A stretch of DNA of 64,000 bases from Symsagittifera roscoffensis. Its lineage: Eukaryota > Xenacoelomorpha > Acoela > Convolutidae. A program made the translations under genes and the position numbers. The notes beneath the pieces are model-generated. The model was not told where the DNA came from, ran no database searches, and saw nothing but the letters and a program-made list of their open reading frames with translations. Shown in pieces: positions 11,501-26,500 of this stretch; the stretch's first letter is position 1, and the number at the start of each line of letters is the position of its first letter. The stretch covers positions 56,076,397-56,140,396 of the forward strand of contig NC_087065.1 of the NCBI RefSeq assembly GCF_963678635.1. Reading direction: 5' to 3'.

Positions 11501-14500
11501 CTCTCCGAGCCACTCTGAAACAAAAACAAAGTTCAATTTCAGAATACAACAGTTACCTTTAGTTTTCTAGGCCTGTTTAGGAAGCATCACAAAAAATAAA
11601 TAATAGAAAAATCATGTGACATTTGGTAAAAGATGTTCTGAATTTCTACTCGCCCCAAAACCCGGAAATTATTTTCGAAATGGATTTAAAAATGAGGTAT
11701 GTCTAAGAAAGCATGTCCGTCTTAACCCGGATGGAAACCGTCCTTTCAACTATTTTGGTATCCAGTGTTTTTCTCAAGGAATATTAATTTAATGAATGGA
11801 CAGTTTTTGATAAGTTTGTTGACCAAAAATCTCTCGAAAAACAGAGCATCATTGTCAGGTTAATGAGTATGAAAAGTTCGTTTACTGTGTTTGGTGGCGA
11901 AATTGAGGTTGCTGTTCTTGAAAGGCCTGGTTGCCAGAAATGCTTCAACAAAAACTCAGTTGAATGTGTATAAAATATTCATTTACGGCGGTGGGAGGAG
12001 CCGGTTTGCGGATGTACATGCCAGTGAGGTATGAGATGAGGAAGAGGAAGTAGACGAGGAAGTTCGCCAGCAGGATCTGGCGTCCGAACAGATCCCACTT
12101 CCAGTCCACTAGTTCCCGCATCACCCCACTCAACATGTCCAGGTGCTGCGGAGAGTCCTAAAACATGGGCAGCATTGGAAGAGAGTCCGGAAGCATGGCA
12201 GAAGTGTCCTAGCATCTTTTTAAGATGAGAAAATGATGGGGGTTTGAGTCGTGTTGAAGGAAAATGCAGCCTGTGTTTCGTAAGTATGGCCTAACTGGTG
12301 CTGTCATGCATCTAAGTCGATGATAAGCTAACAGACGTTTGAACCTCGAGGCATCAAAATCATGCTCATTAATAAAATACTGAATCAAATCTATAGTTGA
12401 TATTTTTATTAATAGTCAGTTTCTTAAATTAAAAATATAAAAAATTAGTTTTTAATTTATCGAAGGGGCTCTATTTATCAAAGGGGTGGATTCTCAAATA
12501 AAAACTTGAGAATGCTAGAAATATCTTTTTTTGCGTTTTTTTTGATAGGCGCTATTCGTATATTTGACCCGCGAGGCGTCTTTTAAAAGTTTTTAGGATC
12601 ATCTCATAATCTCAGATTGAATCTCATAAAGCAGTACCTTCGTGTAGAGAGAGGGGGTCAAATCTATCGGAACCGAACGTCCGCAACCAAGACCCCCCTT
12701 CCCCTCTCCCTGAAACCGCTTCTGCTTTTAATATTAACCTTTCAGAGTCTCACCTTTGAGTTCATGGCGATTATATGAAGTGCCGAATGTTTGTTCAAGG
12801 ATCCGTCTGGCCTAATCTGAAACACAAAACAAACCCAAATATGAAACAGAACTCAGGTGCTTTGATGACAGCACAGAGTGTTTTAGCGACAACTTGGCAC
12901 TTCTGACAGCAAAAAAAAGCTGAAACAAATTCCAGACAGCTGGAATTTTTTATGTTTTTTTTTTCTGTGATTGAAGCAAATTTAATAAAGGTCTTGTGAT
13001 ATGATTCTGATTTAATTGAATGACTATGACTCACAGTGTCGAGGTCTGTGAGCAGATATTCGACGGCATGCAGATCCCCGTAGATCCAGAGCACCTTGGA
13101 CTGGTAGGACAGGATGAGTTTGAATATCTCCTGTCTGCCACAGAAGGCGGCCAGAGTTAAGGGGATGTAGTCTTGTCTGTTCCTTTCGTCCATCAGTTCA
13201 CTCAGAGTCTCGTCTTCCAATAGCTCAATGCAACACTTGAACATTTCCTGGAGGAGAAATGTCAAGGTTTACTGCATCAAATTGTGCGAAAAAGTTTCCT
13301 GAAAGTGGACTTATGTTTGGCCGAACTAAAAATCAGGGGCGGATCTAGGATTTTCTCGAATTTTCTCGAGGGGGGGGGGAGCGGATTTTCAATAAATTTT
13401 CGAAAATTTTGTCGACCTTTTTTTTTTAGGTCGACCACCGAATTGATTTTTTGAGCTCTCCCTGAGCACGTTTTAGTCCCTGCTTAGGCCACTTTTTCTG
13501 CGCCGGCCGCAGGCTAAACTTTGAAAAAACAATCCAAAAAGGCGTTTTAGGCGCTTTTTGGAAAATTTTGACCAAAAAATCGCGTTTTTTCTGCGCGCGT
13601 TCCCCCCTCAGAATTAGTATAGGTTGGCGTCGAAGGATCCCTCACCAAATATGGATATTTTTAGGGACCCTCACCAAATATGGATATCTCAAATTTTAGG
13701 GTCCTTCACCAAATATGGATATCTCAAAATAGTACAAACTGGGGACCCTTTGGGGTCGACAGGGGATCGAATCCCTGAGGGGGGAGAAGAGGCGTCCGCC
13801 CCCCTTAATCCGTTACTGCTAAAAATTATAGACGCTGCTCATTTGGCTTCACTGAACTTACCTTGAAATGTTCTGAATCAGATTCAGTTTTAAAAATTTT
13901 TTTTTTAATAGAGATTGTTCAAGCGTAGACCCTTTTTCTCTTTTTAATATTTGATTATGCTTTTAGATTAGGTTCTTTGGCTGATGATGCCGTCTCATCA
14001 AATGACTAACTGCACATGTGGGCACGTTCGCATTCACCGACAGTTTTCATTTTAATTATCACGGGAAATAAGGATAATTATCAAAGACGAGAAGCTAACC
14101 AGTTTGTTGTGTATGACTAGCATGTGTAGGATGTTGTTTCCGTTCAGATCCGTGGCCAGTGGAGATGCCCCCCGGTGGAGTAACCAGATGAAGGCGTCTT
14201 CTAGTCCCAGGCAGACAGCGAAGGAGAGGGGAAACTCGCCCCAGTAGCAAGGACCCGCATAGCTTGTTCCTAACAGAAGATAAAGCATTTATTACATATT
14301 AAGAAAATGGTACGTTTTTTTTACTGAATCGCATGCTCTTTTGCCTATAAAAACTTTGAAAACAAAAAAAATTGAACAAACAATTTTGAAACTACTCACA
14401 GGGGCGGACCTAGGATTTTTTTGAGGGGGGGGGGCTCTTTTTCCAAAAAAAAAAAAATCGAAAATTTTATCGCCCCTTTTGTTCGGCAGGGGGTCGAACC

Positions 14501-17500
14501 TCTGAGAAGGAAGGGCGTCCCCCGCCAAACCCCCTCCCCCTAAATCCGCCCCTTGGTACTCATACGATTACTCTTTGAGAGTTGGCCAAACGCGAAATTT
14601 TTTTATAGTTATCTGTCAAATAAGACGTAGCAGCTAGCTGTTAAAGCAATAAAGTGTTCTCATCATGGCAATTTATTTTTAAATATAAAATGATAGTGCA
14701 AACAATGTATACAAGTTTTCAAAATTTTTCATGCAAACGTTTTTGAAACTTTCAAAAACAGGAAGCAGAAAATTTTGATTGAAGCAAAAGTTTTTTTCGC
14801 TACTATTAAAGCATTTTGTTGTAAGTCATCCTGACAAAAATTGTTATCGGTTAAAAATTGTACGTCAAAAAGTCAATAGTGGCTGATTGCTGTTCAAGAA
14901 GCTCAAAATGTTTCATCTCTGGCAATGTATATAAACGGTAACGAACAAACAAGTCGTCTCCCAATGAAGCTTGAGAAAAAAAAACGGGGAAGTTCAAGTA
15001 GATAGAAGTTTTTTTTGCAGCTATCATAGTTTTCAGCATAAAGTTTTATCGGCAGCCAAAAAATCTGCCACAAGAAAGAGTAGCCGGTGAATTTTCAAGT
15101 AGCAAAGAATGTGAATTACAACAGCAAGTCATACAAGAGGATGAAGCAAAATAAAAACGTGTATTTTCAGATAATGAGTGTTGCAATTTGTTTCTGTTAC
15201 AGCATATTTTGGACCAAGTAGCTCACTTCAAATCAATTCGGGTAAAATTTCATTACAATGCCAAGCTCGGGTACTTTGGTAGTGGTTCGGGTTCCGCATA
15301 CAATGTCCCTGGAATCCGCATAATTTGCGTCAGATTTCGCAACGTTTCCAAAAGTTTTTGAAATCGGAAATCTGAAAGAATCGAAAGAAAAAATTTCAAG
15401 CACTAAATGCTAAGACTGAGAACTTGCTAGCGAGCAAAGGCTGGAATTCAGTGACAAGGCGGATTTTGAAGACAAATGCTGAGATATGCTTTGCGTTGGA
15501 TCCCGCGGCAAAACGCGTTTTTGCTGTACTAGTAAATTGAAGCGAACTGTTTGTCAGTGGATTCCGCACTCAATTTTTTTCGTTTTTGGACTTCAAAATT
15601 TGTCTGTGGATTCCGCAGTCAAGTTGTTTTTTGCTCAGTAGAATCCGCAAGCAATATTTTAACTGTTTGAACATGTATCGAAACCATTTTTTAATCACCC
15701 GATTTTGTACCTTGAACGTACAAATGTGTTGAACGTATATTATAACTTAAATAAACGATCATCCCTTAATTCAGTTTACAAGAAAAAAATATGTCAAACA
15801 ATTAACCCTCTCATTCCGCATAATTTTCTTTTAGCTGATCGGTTGAGCGAACTAAATAAGTGAGACAAGTTCCTTCAGGTTGACCCCCCTTCTCCAGCAA
15901 TTGTTGTAAATTGTGAGGGGGGGGGGGGAGCATGATGCGCAAAAAGAGGAAACAAAATTGGGGTCTTTATGACTTTTTGTGGAAAAATTGTCTCATTCAC
16001 TGATATATTTTTACTTCTTAACTCTACATTAAGGGAAACCACAACAAAAGTTGAACGAGTTACTTTCTCACAATTTTTTTTTTTAAAATAGACCATACTT
16101 GCATTCAAACAATCAAAACTGAATCTACTGAAAACTGGTGGCGTCTAGCGATCAATGGAATCCATTTCACCTGCAAAAACATGTTTGTCTCCGGAATCCA
16201 CTGCCAAAAAATTCTAAACTCTACATTAAGGGGAATCGCAACAAAAGTTGAGTGAGTTACGTTCTTACAAAATTTTAACAAAAAAGACGATACCTGCATT
16301 CAAACAATCAAAATTAAGATTATGGAATCCAGTGACTGAAAAAAACAAATTGAGAAGACTGCTTGATATGCTCGTCGGTTTCTTCTGTAACGATCACTTT
16401 TTTGTGAAATACAGACAAAAGTATTCGTGGACTCCAGACGTGCGAAAACCTAAATATGTGCCGAGTTATAAAACCTAGCTTGGTGTCCTAATGTTTGATA
16501 AAGTTTAAATCGCACTGAAGGTTTCTACAGAAAAATGAAATTCTAAGTGAATCAGTTATGCAAGTTTGGTCGAAACAAACTTTCATAAGGAAAAACGATG
16601 ACAGGTATATATTTTTTTAAGTTTCGAATTCAAACTTTGAGAAACAAGATTTAATAAAAAAAATTTATCATACACAATTGTAACTACCAATTGCGATTTA
16701 GCTTCTAGTGGAGCATTGAAGGAATCAACAAGCTGTATCTCAACTGAAAGGATTTTTTAGCAGTTAGGTATGCAATTTATTCCTTCGTTATACTAAATAA
16801 AATGGAATGAAGTTCAAAACTCTTTACAAAAAGGGTAGCAATAAAAATAATGTTCTTTTTTCCTTTTTGAACACAACTCCTAATTTTGAAAAAAATTTCG
16901 TCGAAAACGGATATTTTCATTTTCACAATATGTTTGAAAAATAGGTAAGCCACACAGAGACGGGTCCACTGTAGACATTGAACTAAACCAAAAATTTTGA
17001 AAAACCAATGAAAAAAAGCAAAACTAATTTGACCAATTGATTGCAATTAATCGATAACTATTAACCAATAATGTTTTTACTGTTTAATAGAATTAGTGAA
17101 ACAAGGTTTAGCTTCGTTGTTTGCCGCATATTTTGTTCAAGTTCCCACCAAATTGTGTTCACTTACTTCGCTTTGCTTTTTAAATTGAATTCAGAGTCTA
17201 AAAAGACCCCTCTCTTGGATTTTTACCAACAACTACACTGCACATTATGGTTTAGTACAAAGAGATTTTTTCAAAACTAAAAGCAGATGAAGCCGCAAAA
17301 TCTAAGTTATTAAAAGAAACAATGAAAATTCTGTTATAGTTACGGGTATCAGTTACCGGTATCAGTCACGCATATCAGTCACGGGTATCAGTTACCGGTA
17401 TCAGTCACGCATATCAGTCACGGTCAGGCGCGGAGTCACGGGCAGTCGAGAAATTTCTCGAGGGGGCGGATTTTCGCAAATATTTTGAAAATTTTGTCGA

Positions 17501-20500
17501 CCTCTTTTTTAGATTGTCTTAAGCAAACCACTATAAAGACCCTAATTTGACCAATTTTTTGAAAAAAAAAGACAAAAAAAGCGTTTTCAGACATATTTTG
17601 GAAAATTTTGACCATTTTCGGCGCGCGCTCCCCCCTCAAAATAAGTATAGATTGGCGCCATTGGCGCTTTGAAAAATTTTTAGGGTTAGTCAGCCAAAAA
17701 TTGATATCTCAAAAAAGTACAAAGAGGGACACTTTGGGTCGGCAGGGGGTCGAATCCCTGAGGAAGGGGGCGTCCGCGCTCCGCCGCCTCCCTAAATCCG
17801 CAACTGGTCACGGGTATCGGTTACCGTATCAGTTAAAGAAAATGAACTGCCCCTAAATTGCCGTCATAATTTTTTGATTGCAAAAACTTACAAAAGCAGT
17901 TAATTAAATTGTATTGAAAGCATTTTCGAAGCTTAATTCTTTGAAAAGTGGAAAAGAAGTCCCTTCAAATCGTTTTTTGTTTTGGACACTTCTATTTTAG
18001 CTCCCAAAAATATGTTTAACAACGCCCCCAAAAATAATTCAAAAACATGTGAACGCCACCAAAAATGTTTGAAAACAGAAAAAACTGGAAAAGTTAGCTG
18101 GAAAGATTATCACATACTAACAAATCATATTGATAAAATGTTACTTTGTTGTAGCTAATTCTAAGTTAAAACTATTAAAAAGAATAAGAATTAAGATGAA
18201 TTAGTCGGTAAGTTAAAACATTAAAACAATGAACGATCATTCTCTCCGCCGGAGAGAATGGCCAATGAAGGTCATATAGGAGTGACCAGTTAATTAGACT
18301 AAATACGTTTTGCAACAGATGCAAAACATGGTGTAAATGACAACATTCCTCTAAGCAGGAAAAAAATTTAAATTACGTTTAAAAGTAAAGAATACGAACT
18401 AACTGAGTCAGAGTCTTTTCTCCCCCTTTAAGGACGAGGAAAAGAATTTAAAGCACCGCAAAATGGGTAACTAAAGCACCCCTAAAGCACTAAATACTGC
18501 TACGATGAAAATGGAAAAATGGTTATCCGGTTATCCGACGGATAAGAGAGAAGTAAGATAAAAGATAAAATATGACGAAGTTATCACCGGGTTTTAAATG
18601 AAAGCACTGAATTGAATCGCGCTAAGTAGATGTAAATCCGAACAATAACTTATGAGTATGGTATGATATTTCCAAATACTGATAATTTATCCGAATGAAT
18701 TGATTAGTTGCAGGGATTAATGTACTCAAAAGCTTTTCAGTTCCATGTAGATTAGCACCGGTTTGTAAAGTAGGGAATACTCAAGGGTAAGAAAATTTAG
18801 CGGTTGGAATTGTGCTTGGTGATTACAAAATTCTGTATTCATTTAAGAAGTTTTCTAGTTCTGTGTTAAAAAGTTCACTGTCGAGCTCGGAATGCTCTCC
18901 AAAATTTTCTAGTTCCATCCTCAGTGATTTGTCAGTTGATGGGGTGGATGTTTGGTCTGGAGATGGTGGATCGGAATCTAGCACAATTAATTCCGCCGGA
19001 GCCGTGTTGTTATCAGTCTCGTGAGTATCATCTATTTCTATCACGATGGGATCGGCCGCTGAACCAGAGGTTTCTTGAGAAATTTCTACGGCATCTATAA
19101 AATATCTTTGACCGTAAAATTTTGGTGGGCCAACATTTCTACTAGAACGGCGGATGGTGGGAGGAATTTTACCGGGTATGTTGGTGGGATTGAGAGGTGG
19201 AGTGCACTCGTCTGTTGAATCGTTTATTTCGTAGACCGGAAAGTCTGTGATTGAATCAAAGTCCGTTGGATTACACTCGTCTTGTAAATCCCGTTGTTTG
19301 GTGGTACGTTCGTCCTCTCCCTGGGTCGCGGTATTCTGTTCCGTTGTACTAAGGGTTCGATGAGCCGGGATAATGCTTATTGGGCACTCGTAAGACTGGT
19401 CTATAAGTTGCTCTCTATTCGGATCAGTGTCGTCTTCTTAAATCTCAGATTTTATTTCAGGGTTGGTTAAGCCGGAATTAGGATCATTTCTATTTGAGAA
19501 ATGAGGTGTAAGTGAATCTGAAATAAAGCGCTCTCTGGCTACATCTCTACAAGGAAAACCGCCCGCTATCCATTCCCATTCGCTGGTATCCGAAATATCC
19601 GAAGAAATTAGCATAGATTCATCCGAAGCAAGGTAACCTGGAGGGGTTGATGACTTCTTTGAGCGGCGAGTTTGTCTTCTGGAAGGTTTGTATGATGACC
19701 CTGATGCACGTGTCCTTGTAAGATTGTCAGATGGGTCCTGTTCCACTTGTCTGCTATTTCTTTTCATGGGCTTTTTCGTCTTTGGTCTTCGTCTTGGGCC
19801 TTCTTGTTTCTGACCTACTTCAACATTAGGATTAGGAAAGTACGGGAATGAGATATTACCTTTAAAAGGTCTGATTTTATTTGATGTAGAAATAGGGATC
19901 GCAATGTCGGATTTTCGTATTATTTTTCCGTCGGATAGTTCTACTGTCGAGGTGGATGAATTTATGATTCTTTTGTTTAGTTCCTTATAGAAACAGTCTC
20001 GGTTGATGTTACCGTTAGTTTTCCGAAGGATTTTACCTTTGAAGGGACTTTTGATTGGTAGTCTATTAGGCGTGATTTTCGAGGATGGGGCGTAGTCCGT
20101 ATCATAGCCTTTTTCGGTAGGGGTTTGGTTCTTTTTCGCTATCAAACCGTCCTTGTAACCGTCCTATAGTCTGTCATCTGCGTTCCAGTCCTTTGCCCGT
20201 TCCTTAAACAGTATTGATTTCCCTTTGTCTAAAATTCCAAAGGAGGGTTTACCAGAAGCTAATTGTTTCCAAATTGTATTTGGTTTTCTGTTATAGTGGA
20301 TTTCGAAAGGCGAACATTTAATTTTTGATTGGTAAGTTGAACGTAAATTCCAGATAATTTTTGAAACGGCGTTTTGCAGAGTACATTTGTGATGTTCTTT
20401 TGAAATAGTCAGTAATTTGATTTTCACAGTGTGTACCAATTTTTCGACTAATCCATTGGAACGGTGGTCGCCTACTGTGCAAAAAATTATTTTGATGTTG

Positions 20501-23500
20501 TTGGAATCACAGAATAATTTAAAATCTTGGCTTGTAAAGCAAGTGGCGTGGTCTACCCTTATTGAATAAGGTATCCCATGTAAGAATATGTAGTCTTGTA
20601 AAAATTCAATAACTGTTTTTGTAGAGTTAGAAGATGTAATTTTTGCCGACGGGAATTTCGAAAATCTGTCGATGCAAAGTAATATATATTTGTTTGACCC
20701 CCAATGGGAATCCAAAGGACCAGCGAAATCTAGGTTAAGTTCTTCGTTTGGTTCCGATAATGGAGGAAGTTCACTAATTAATTTGTGAATTAGGAATGAC
20801 AGTTTTCAAGTTCTTACCCGCCGATGTGCACTCTGAACAATTTATTCCGTGGAAGTAAATTTGCCTGTTAATATGAGGCCACCAGATGTATTGGGCCAAA
20901 TACTTCATTCCGAATTGACCTGGATGAGTTTCGTGGAGGGTCTTCATCATCGCGTTTCTTAAGGTAAATGGAATAACGAGTTTACCGTCCATGTAGAGTA
21001 ATCCGTCGGATTCGTGTAGGTCTCGGGTGAAATGTTTGAAATAGGGGGAATTTGCATTAATCTTCTCCACCTTATTTTGAAGTGCTTTAACAATTGGATT
21101 CAACATGGGATCGTCTTCTGTCAAGAGGGCTACTAACTTGGCTTAAATAAAATATTTAAATCCAAGGGACGATCCGGCAACTTCAGATTTTCGCGGTATT
21201 TTTTAACGAGATTAGCATGATCTGGTAAAAGCGGGTAATCTAAATCTACAGAAATACCGGAAGTGGTGGGATTAATTACAATATTCTTATTATTCATATT
21301 AACAGTATCTACAATTTTTTTATCTACAGTTGAATTAATTAGACTACAATTAAGAATTAAAAAATAAAGAAATGCGGAGTTAGAAATAGAGATAATTAGT
21401 GTGTTTGTTTTAGAATAATATCGTTGGAATGCAATTTGAGGTACAAAATTCTGTTCTTTTGTGATTAAATGAACAAATTGGGAAAGTCGAGTTAATAAGT
21501 TTTAGTGCTGCTGCTATTAGGTAATTACGTAATAAAGCGTAATCGGAATTTTCCAGATTAGAACCAATGGCTGAGCAGGTAATTCTTAGTTTCTCCGACG
21601 GATTAAATGATTTGTTAATCTTGTTAATATTTGCTACTACAAATTCCTCATCGTAGTGGGATATTGGGAGGGCTTTTCCAGATGGGGTTCTAGAAATAAG
21701 ATCAGTGAAGCCCATATCCTTTCCTGCTATATGTTTGATTGAAAAATTGAAAGGTAATAATCTGTCTACCCATCTTGTTAGTCTACTGTGATATGTTTTA
21801 TTTCCGTGGTTTGGTGATAAAGCGGATAATAAAGCTTTGTGGTCGGTGATCACTTCAAATTCCAATCCGTAAAGGTAATTCTTGTAATGTTCAACGGCCC
21901 ATACGACCCCTAGCAATTCGAGCTCGTTCGTAGAATATTTTGACTCGTGAGGGTTTAAAAAGCGCGAAGCAAAAGAAGTTGTTTTCCAGTCGTTCCCGTG
22001 GAGTTGTTCGAGCGAAGCTCCCAGACCATTATGTGACGCGTCTGTTTTTACTCTGGTTTTGCGTTTTACGTCGAAATGGGTATTCTCTGTTAGGTTTACA
22101 ATTTCTTCTTTAATTTTTTCAAACGCTTTTGTATGGTCATTGTTCCCTTGGAATATTGATTTCTTATTAAGAAGCGGGCAATACATTTTGGAACAAATTT
22201 AATGTATTGGTTTGTAGAACCAAAAAATGATCGTAGTTCTTTCAAATTCTTTGGAATAGGTAGGTCTTTTATAGCTTTCGATTTGTCGAATAAAGGAGTA
22301 ATTCTTGATTTTGAGATTTTGAGTCCCAACCATTCTATTATTTTTTTGAAAGAACTTGCATTTTGACCATTTTACCGCGAAGTTATATTCAACTAGAGTG
22401 GATAAAATTTTTAACACGATATTCTTGTGGTCTAAAAATGTTCCTTTGGAAGCAATTAAAATGTCGTCTAAGTAACAGTTAGTAAAAGGGATAGAACCTA
22501 ATGTAGAATCCATTACTCTTTGAAATTCGTTAGGCATATCGCCTAGGCCGTAAAAGCCAGTTAAAAATTGGTAGGTACACGTAATATCACCGCCCACGAT
22601 ACTAAAGTTGCATTGGTTACTAGTAAACTTATCTAGTGAGAGTTGACTGTAAGCGTTTTTCAAGTCTAAATTGGTAAACCACACTTCTCCAACGGAATCA
22701 TTAGTAATTTGTGCTGCGACATTGTCTACTAGTTCGTGGATGTTCGGCATCTGATATTTGTTCTTGTAAATTTGTTTGTTTATAAACTTTGAATCTGAGG
22801 CTAACTTGATGGATTTGTCTTTTTTTGCAAGTTATGACTATTGGGCTAATAAAACGGTCTTCGTCACAATTTTCTAGTTTTTTAATATGACCCTCTGCTT
22901 TTAATCTATTGAGTTCTGTCTTGACAGAGTCCAGTAAGTGAAGGGGAACTCGTCTTTCCTTTAATTGGATTGGTTTTAAGGGTTCGTGAAAATGAGTGAT
23001 TTTCATCTGGTTTTTGATTTTTCCAATCCGAAGGAATAAATTTTTGAAAGTTTTTGATATGTTTAGAATTTTGCTATCTTTGTCTGTTTGTAAAATGTTA
23101 TTTATTGACTTACACTGCTTGTTAGTCTGGAAATGCGGAAAGTGTTTCTGCGAGACTTCTATCCCCACTTTTGGTAGGTTGTCGTTTCCTAGGATATTTC
23201 TCTCGTGTCCTTCAGTTAAAAAGAAATGACAGTCGTTGTTAAACCAGCCGTTTGAAAAGATCGGAAGTTTCACTTTTCCAGAAATATTTATGGCGTTATC
23301 TGTGAATCCACAGTACAAGTCATTGGTTGCCTTATCCACCGGATAAATTTTTAAGTAAGGATCGCGTAATTTCAATTCGTGTAGTACATTTTCTTTAGGA
23401 AACTCTCTGGGCTAGCCGAATCCACTTGGATATTTAAAATTACTTGGTTTTCTTTTCCAAGTCCGATATTCAATAGTTTCTTCAATTCCTTTCCATCTTC

Positions 23501-26500
23501 GCCGAAAATCGTAGTTACATTTAATACAGAATAATCGTCGTTTTCACTTTGTCCAGATTCCGACCATGCGTTTATGACGCCACAACATTCTCTATCCATG
23601 TGGTCAGTATTTACATCCGGAATATCCGACGGATTAAAATCTGTATTATCTACAATTTGAGTATTTACAATGTTTACAATTTTACGACGAGATCTACAAA
23701 GTCTGGTAAAATGACCTTTGAATTTACAGGAAGTACAGGTCGTGTCCTTTGCTGGGCAAACTACTAAGTGTCCTTTTGAGAATGTTCCGCCACACTTCAT
23801 ACAGTTGTTACTTCGTTCGATATTGAGGGTTGGTTCTCTTTTGACATTAAAATGATTGTTTGATTTATGTACGGATGGTCCGTTGGATTTAAAATTGTTT
23901 GTCAACTTCAGGTGATTTAAAATTCCCTTTTCGTCTATGAGTGCTACATTTAGTGCTTCACGTGGAGGAAGGGTTTCTGTTAACAGTTTCCTTTGGATGT
24001 CGTAATTTTTCATGTTATTTATGAAAATGTCTCGTATCCACTCTTCTTCTCCTGCGGTTATGTCACACTTTTTTGCCATTTCAGCTAGAGCACCCCAAAA
24101 TTGTTCGAGCGATTCTCTGTCGCGTTGTTTTCTGTTTAACAATTTATGTCGTTCAAATGTGACGTTTGTCTTTCTTACGAAAGCGATCACTAGGGACTCC
24201 CAGAATTCTTTAAAGGAAATTTGTAAAACTTTCACCTTGGTAAATTTTTGTCCGAAGATCCTTTTCCCTTCATTTACCAGTGCGAGATATAGAACCGAAC
24301 GTAATTTTTTATCAGCTTCTTCTAATCGCATTCCGCCGAATTTCTTGGTTTCAGTTTTGATTGATGCTGATTCCTCTTCATCGTATCGTCTTTGTTCCTG
24401 GTTATTTCTCTCCATTCTCGAGCGTCTTTGGGTATCTGTTTCTCCATCCGTTGGGTTTTCCAGATTTGGAGGTTGCGGATGATGTCTCTCCGAAGGATTA
24501 AGTAAATTTTTTATGTCAATGTTCTCTTTAGCAATTATAGCTAATTGAAACAGATCACTCCAGTCTTCCCATGGAATGGGGGGTCCACCGTATGGTTTTG
24601 CCAAAATGGAGGTATTCCTCTCACGTTAGATTCGTTAGTTGACTGCGCCATGATAAAATGTTACTTTGTTGTAGCTAATTCTAAGTTAAAACTATTAAAA
24701 AGAATAAGAATTAAGATGAATTAGTCGGTAAGTTAAAACATTAAAACAATGAACGATCATTCTCTCCGCCGGAGAGAATGGCCAATGAAGGTCATATAGG
24801 AGTGACCAGTTAATTAGACTAAATACGTTTTGCAACAGATGCAAAACATGGTGTAAATCACAACACATATTCTATCTCTTTGTCAAGGTAAATCTCAAAA
24901 TACAAGCTGCAATTCAATATTTCTTTGAGTCTGTCGAGACCAAGAAAAATTACGAGAATTCAGAACCTTTACTTAGTAGACCTAGGAACGAACCCGCCCA
25001 AAACAGGGAGTAAAGCATGCCGAACTCCTTGCAGAAAAAAACACAATTGTTAGATGAGATACACTCAGAGCCACCAGCGGATTTAGGGGGGGGGTGGGGA
25101 TTTGCGGACTTTTTTCCCCCAGGGATTCGATAACCCTGCCGACCCAAAGGGTCCCCCTTTTACTATTTGAGATATCCATTTTTGGCTGACTGACCCTAAA
25201 ATTTTTCTAAAGGCGCCTTGGTTGCCAAAGTAGACTATTTTTTTCTGGGGGTGGGGGGTGGTATGCCGAAAAAAAAACTATTTTTTGGTCAAATCTCCCA
25301 AAAAGTGCCAAAAAACGCCTTTTTTGCTTGTTTTTTTTAAAAATTTTGCTTGCGGCACAACAGAAAATTTGGTCAAAATGGGGTCTTTATAGTGATTTGG
25401 GAGAGTTCAGTAAATCATTTTGGTCGACCTATATAAAAGGTCGACAAAATTTAGAATTTTTTAAACCCCCCCCCCCCCCTCGAGAAAATCCTAGATCCGC
25501 CCTGCTCAGAGCAATTGAAATTCAATTAATAAATATTTCAAAATAAACGTGTTGACCATAGTGTTGTTAAGAAGGGCGTAGCAACTCACTGTATGACTTG
25601 AGTATGGGCGTCTCCCCCATTTTCGGGTTGAGGTTGATCTCTTGCTTGAGGTCTATGGGCATGAAGAAACTGCCATTGCATCTAGCAGACAGATCGGCGA
25701 GCCTCTCGTTTGTAGAACTGTCTCCTGCATCATATTTTTATAAATTAGAATAAAAAAAGATTATTTCAATTAGGGATTGATCCAGTATTTTTGCCAGGGG
25801 CTGGGTTTCAATGTTTTCCGAAAATGTGAAGAAGTTTTTTAAGACAGCCCACCAGCGGATTCAGGGAGGGGGGCGAGGCGCGGACGCCCCCCTTCCTCAG
25901 GGATTCGACCCCCTACCGACCCAAAGGGTCCCGCTTTGTACTATTTGGAGATATCCATTTTTGGCTGACTAACCCTAAATTTTTTCTAAAGGCTCCTTTG
26001 GCTCCAATATACGTTAATTTTGAGGGGGGAGCTAAAAGTGTCTAAAAACGCTTTTCTGGCCTGTTTTTTCAAAAAATGGCTAGCGGCGCAGAAGATTTGG
26101 TCAAAATGGGGGCCTTTATAGTGATTTGGAAGAGCTCAGAAAATCAATTTAATCGACCGACCTAAAAAAAAAGTCGACAAAATTTTTAATTTTTTTTTCA
26201 TTAATACAAATTGCACGAACATCCGCAAATCCGCCCCTTTACACAAAAAGCTTTTCATGCATTTTTCATTAATACAAATTGCACGAACATCTGCAAATCC
26301 GCCCCTCTTCGAAAAAATCCTAAATCCGCCCCTGGGACAGCCCATTGGCTTTTCCGAGATCCAAAAAACACTACTCTGTCAAGAATTTACTGCACCTTGG
26401 GAAACTTACAGTATTAAAGTCTTTTTATTTTCCTAAATTTTTGACGTCTATTTAGCAATAGTTGTCTTACTTATGTCGAGCATCATCTTGAGCAGTGCGA

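Larger units (their letters stand above)
18131..24865 (-). mobile_element. complete Ty3/Gypsy LTR retrotransposon
   Basis: Two 215-bp LTRs (18131-18345 and 24651-24865) are nearly identical and flanked by the 5-bp target duplication CATAT (18126-18130, 24866-24870). Coding is on the minus strand in the order gag, protease, reverse transcriptase, RNase H, integrase, the Ty3/Gypsy order. The LTRs run TG...CA. The near-identical LTRs imply recent insertion, yet the reading frame is broken several times, mostly in A homopolymers. It sits in a TRPV intron in the same orientation as the gene. Confidence 0.93.
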
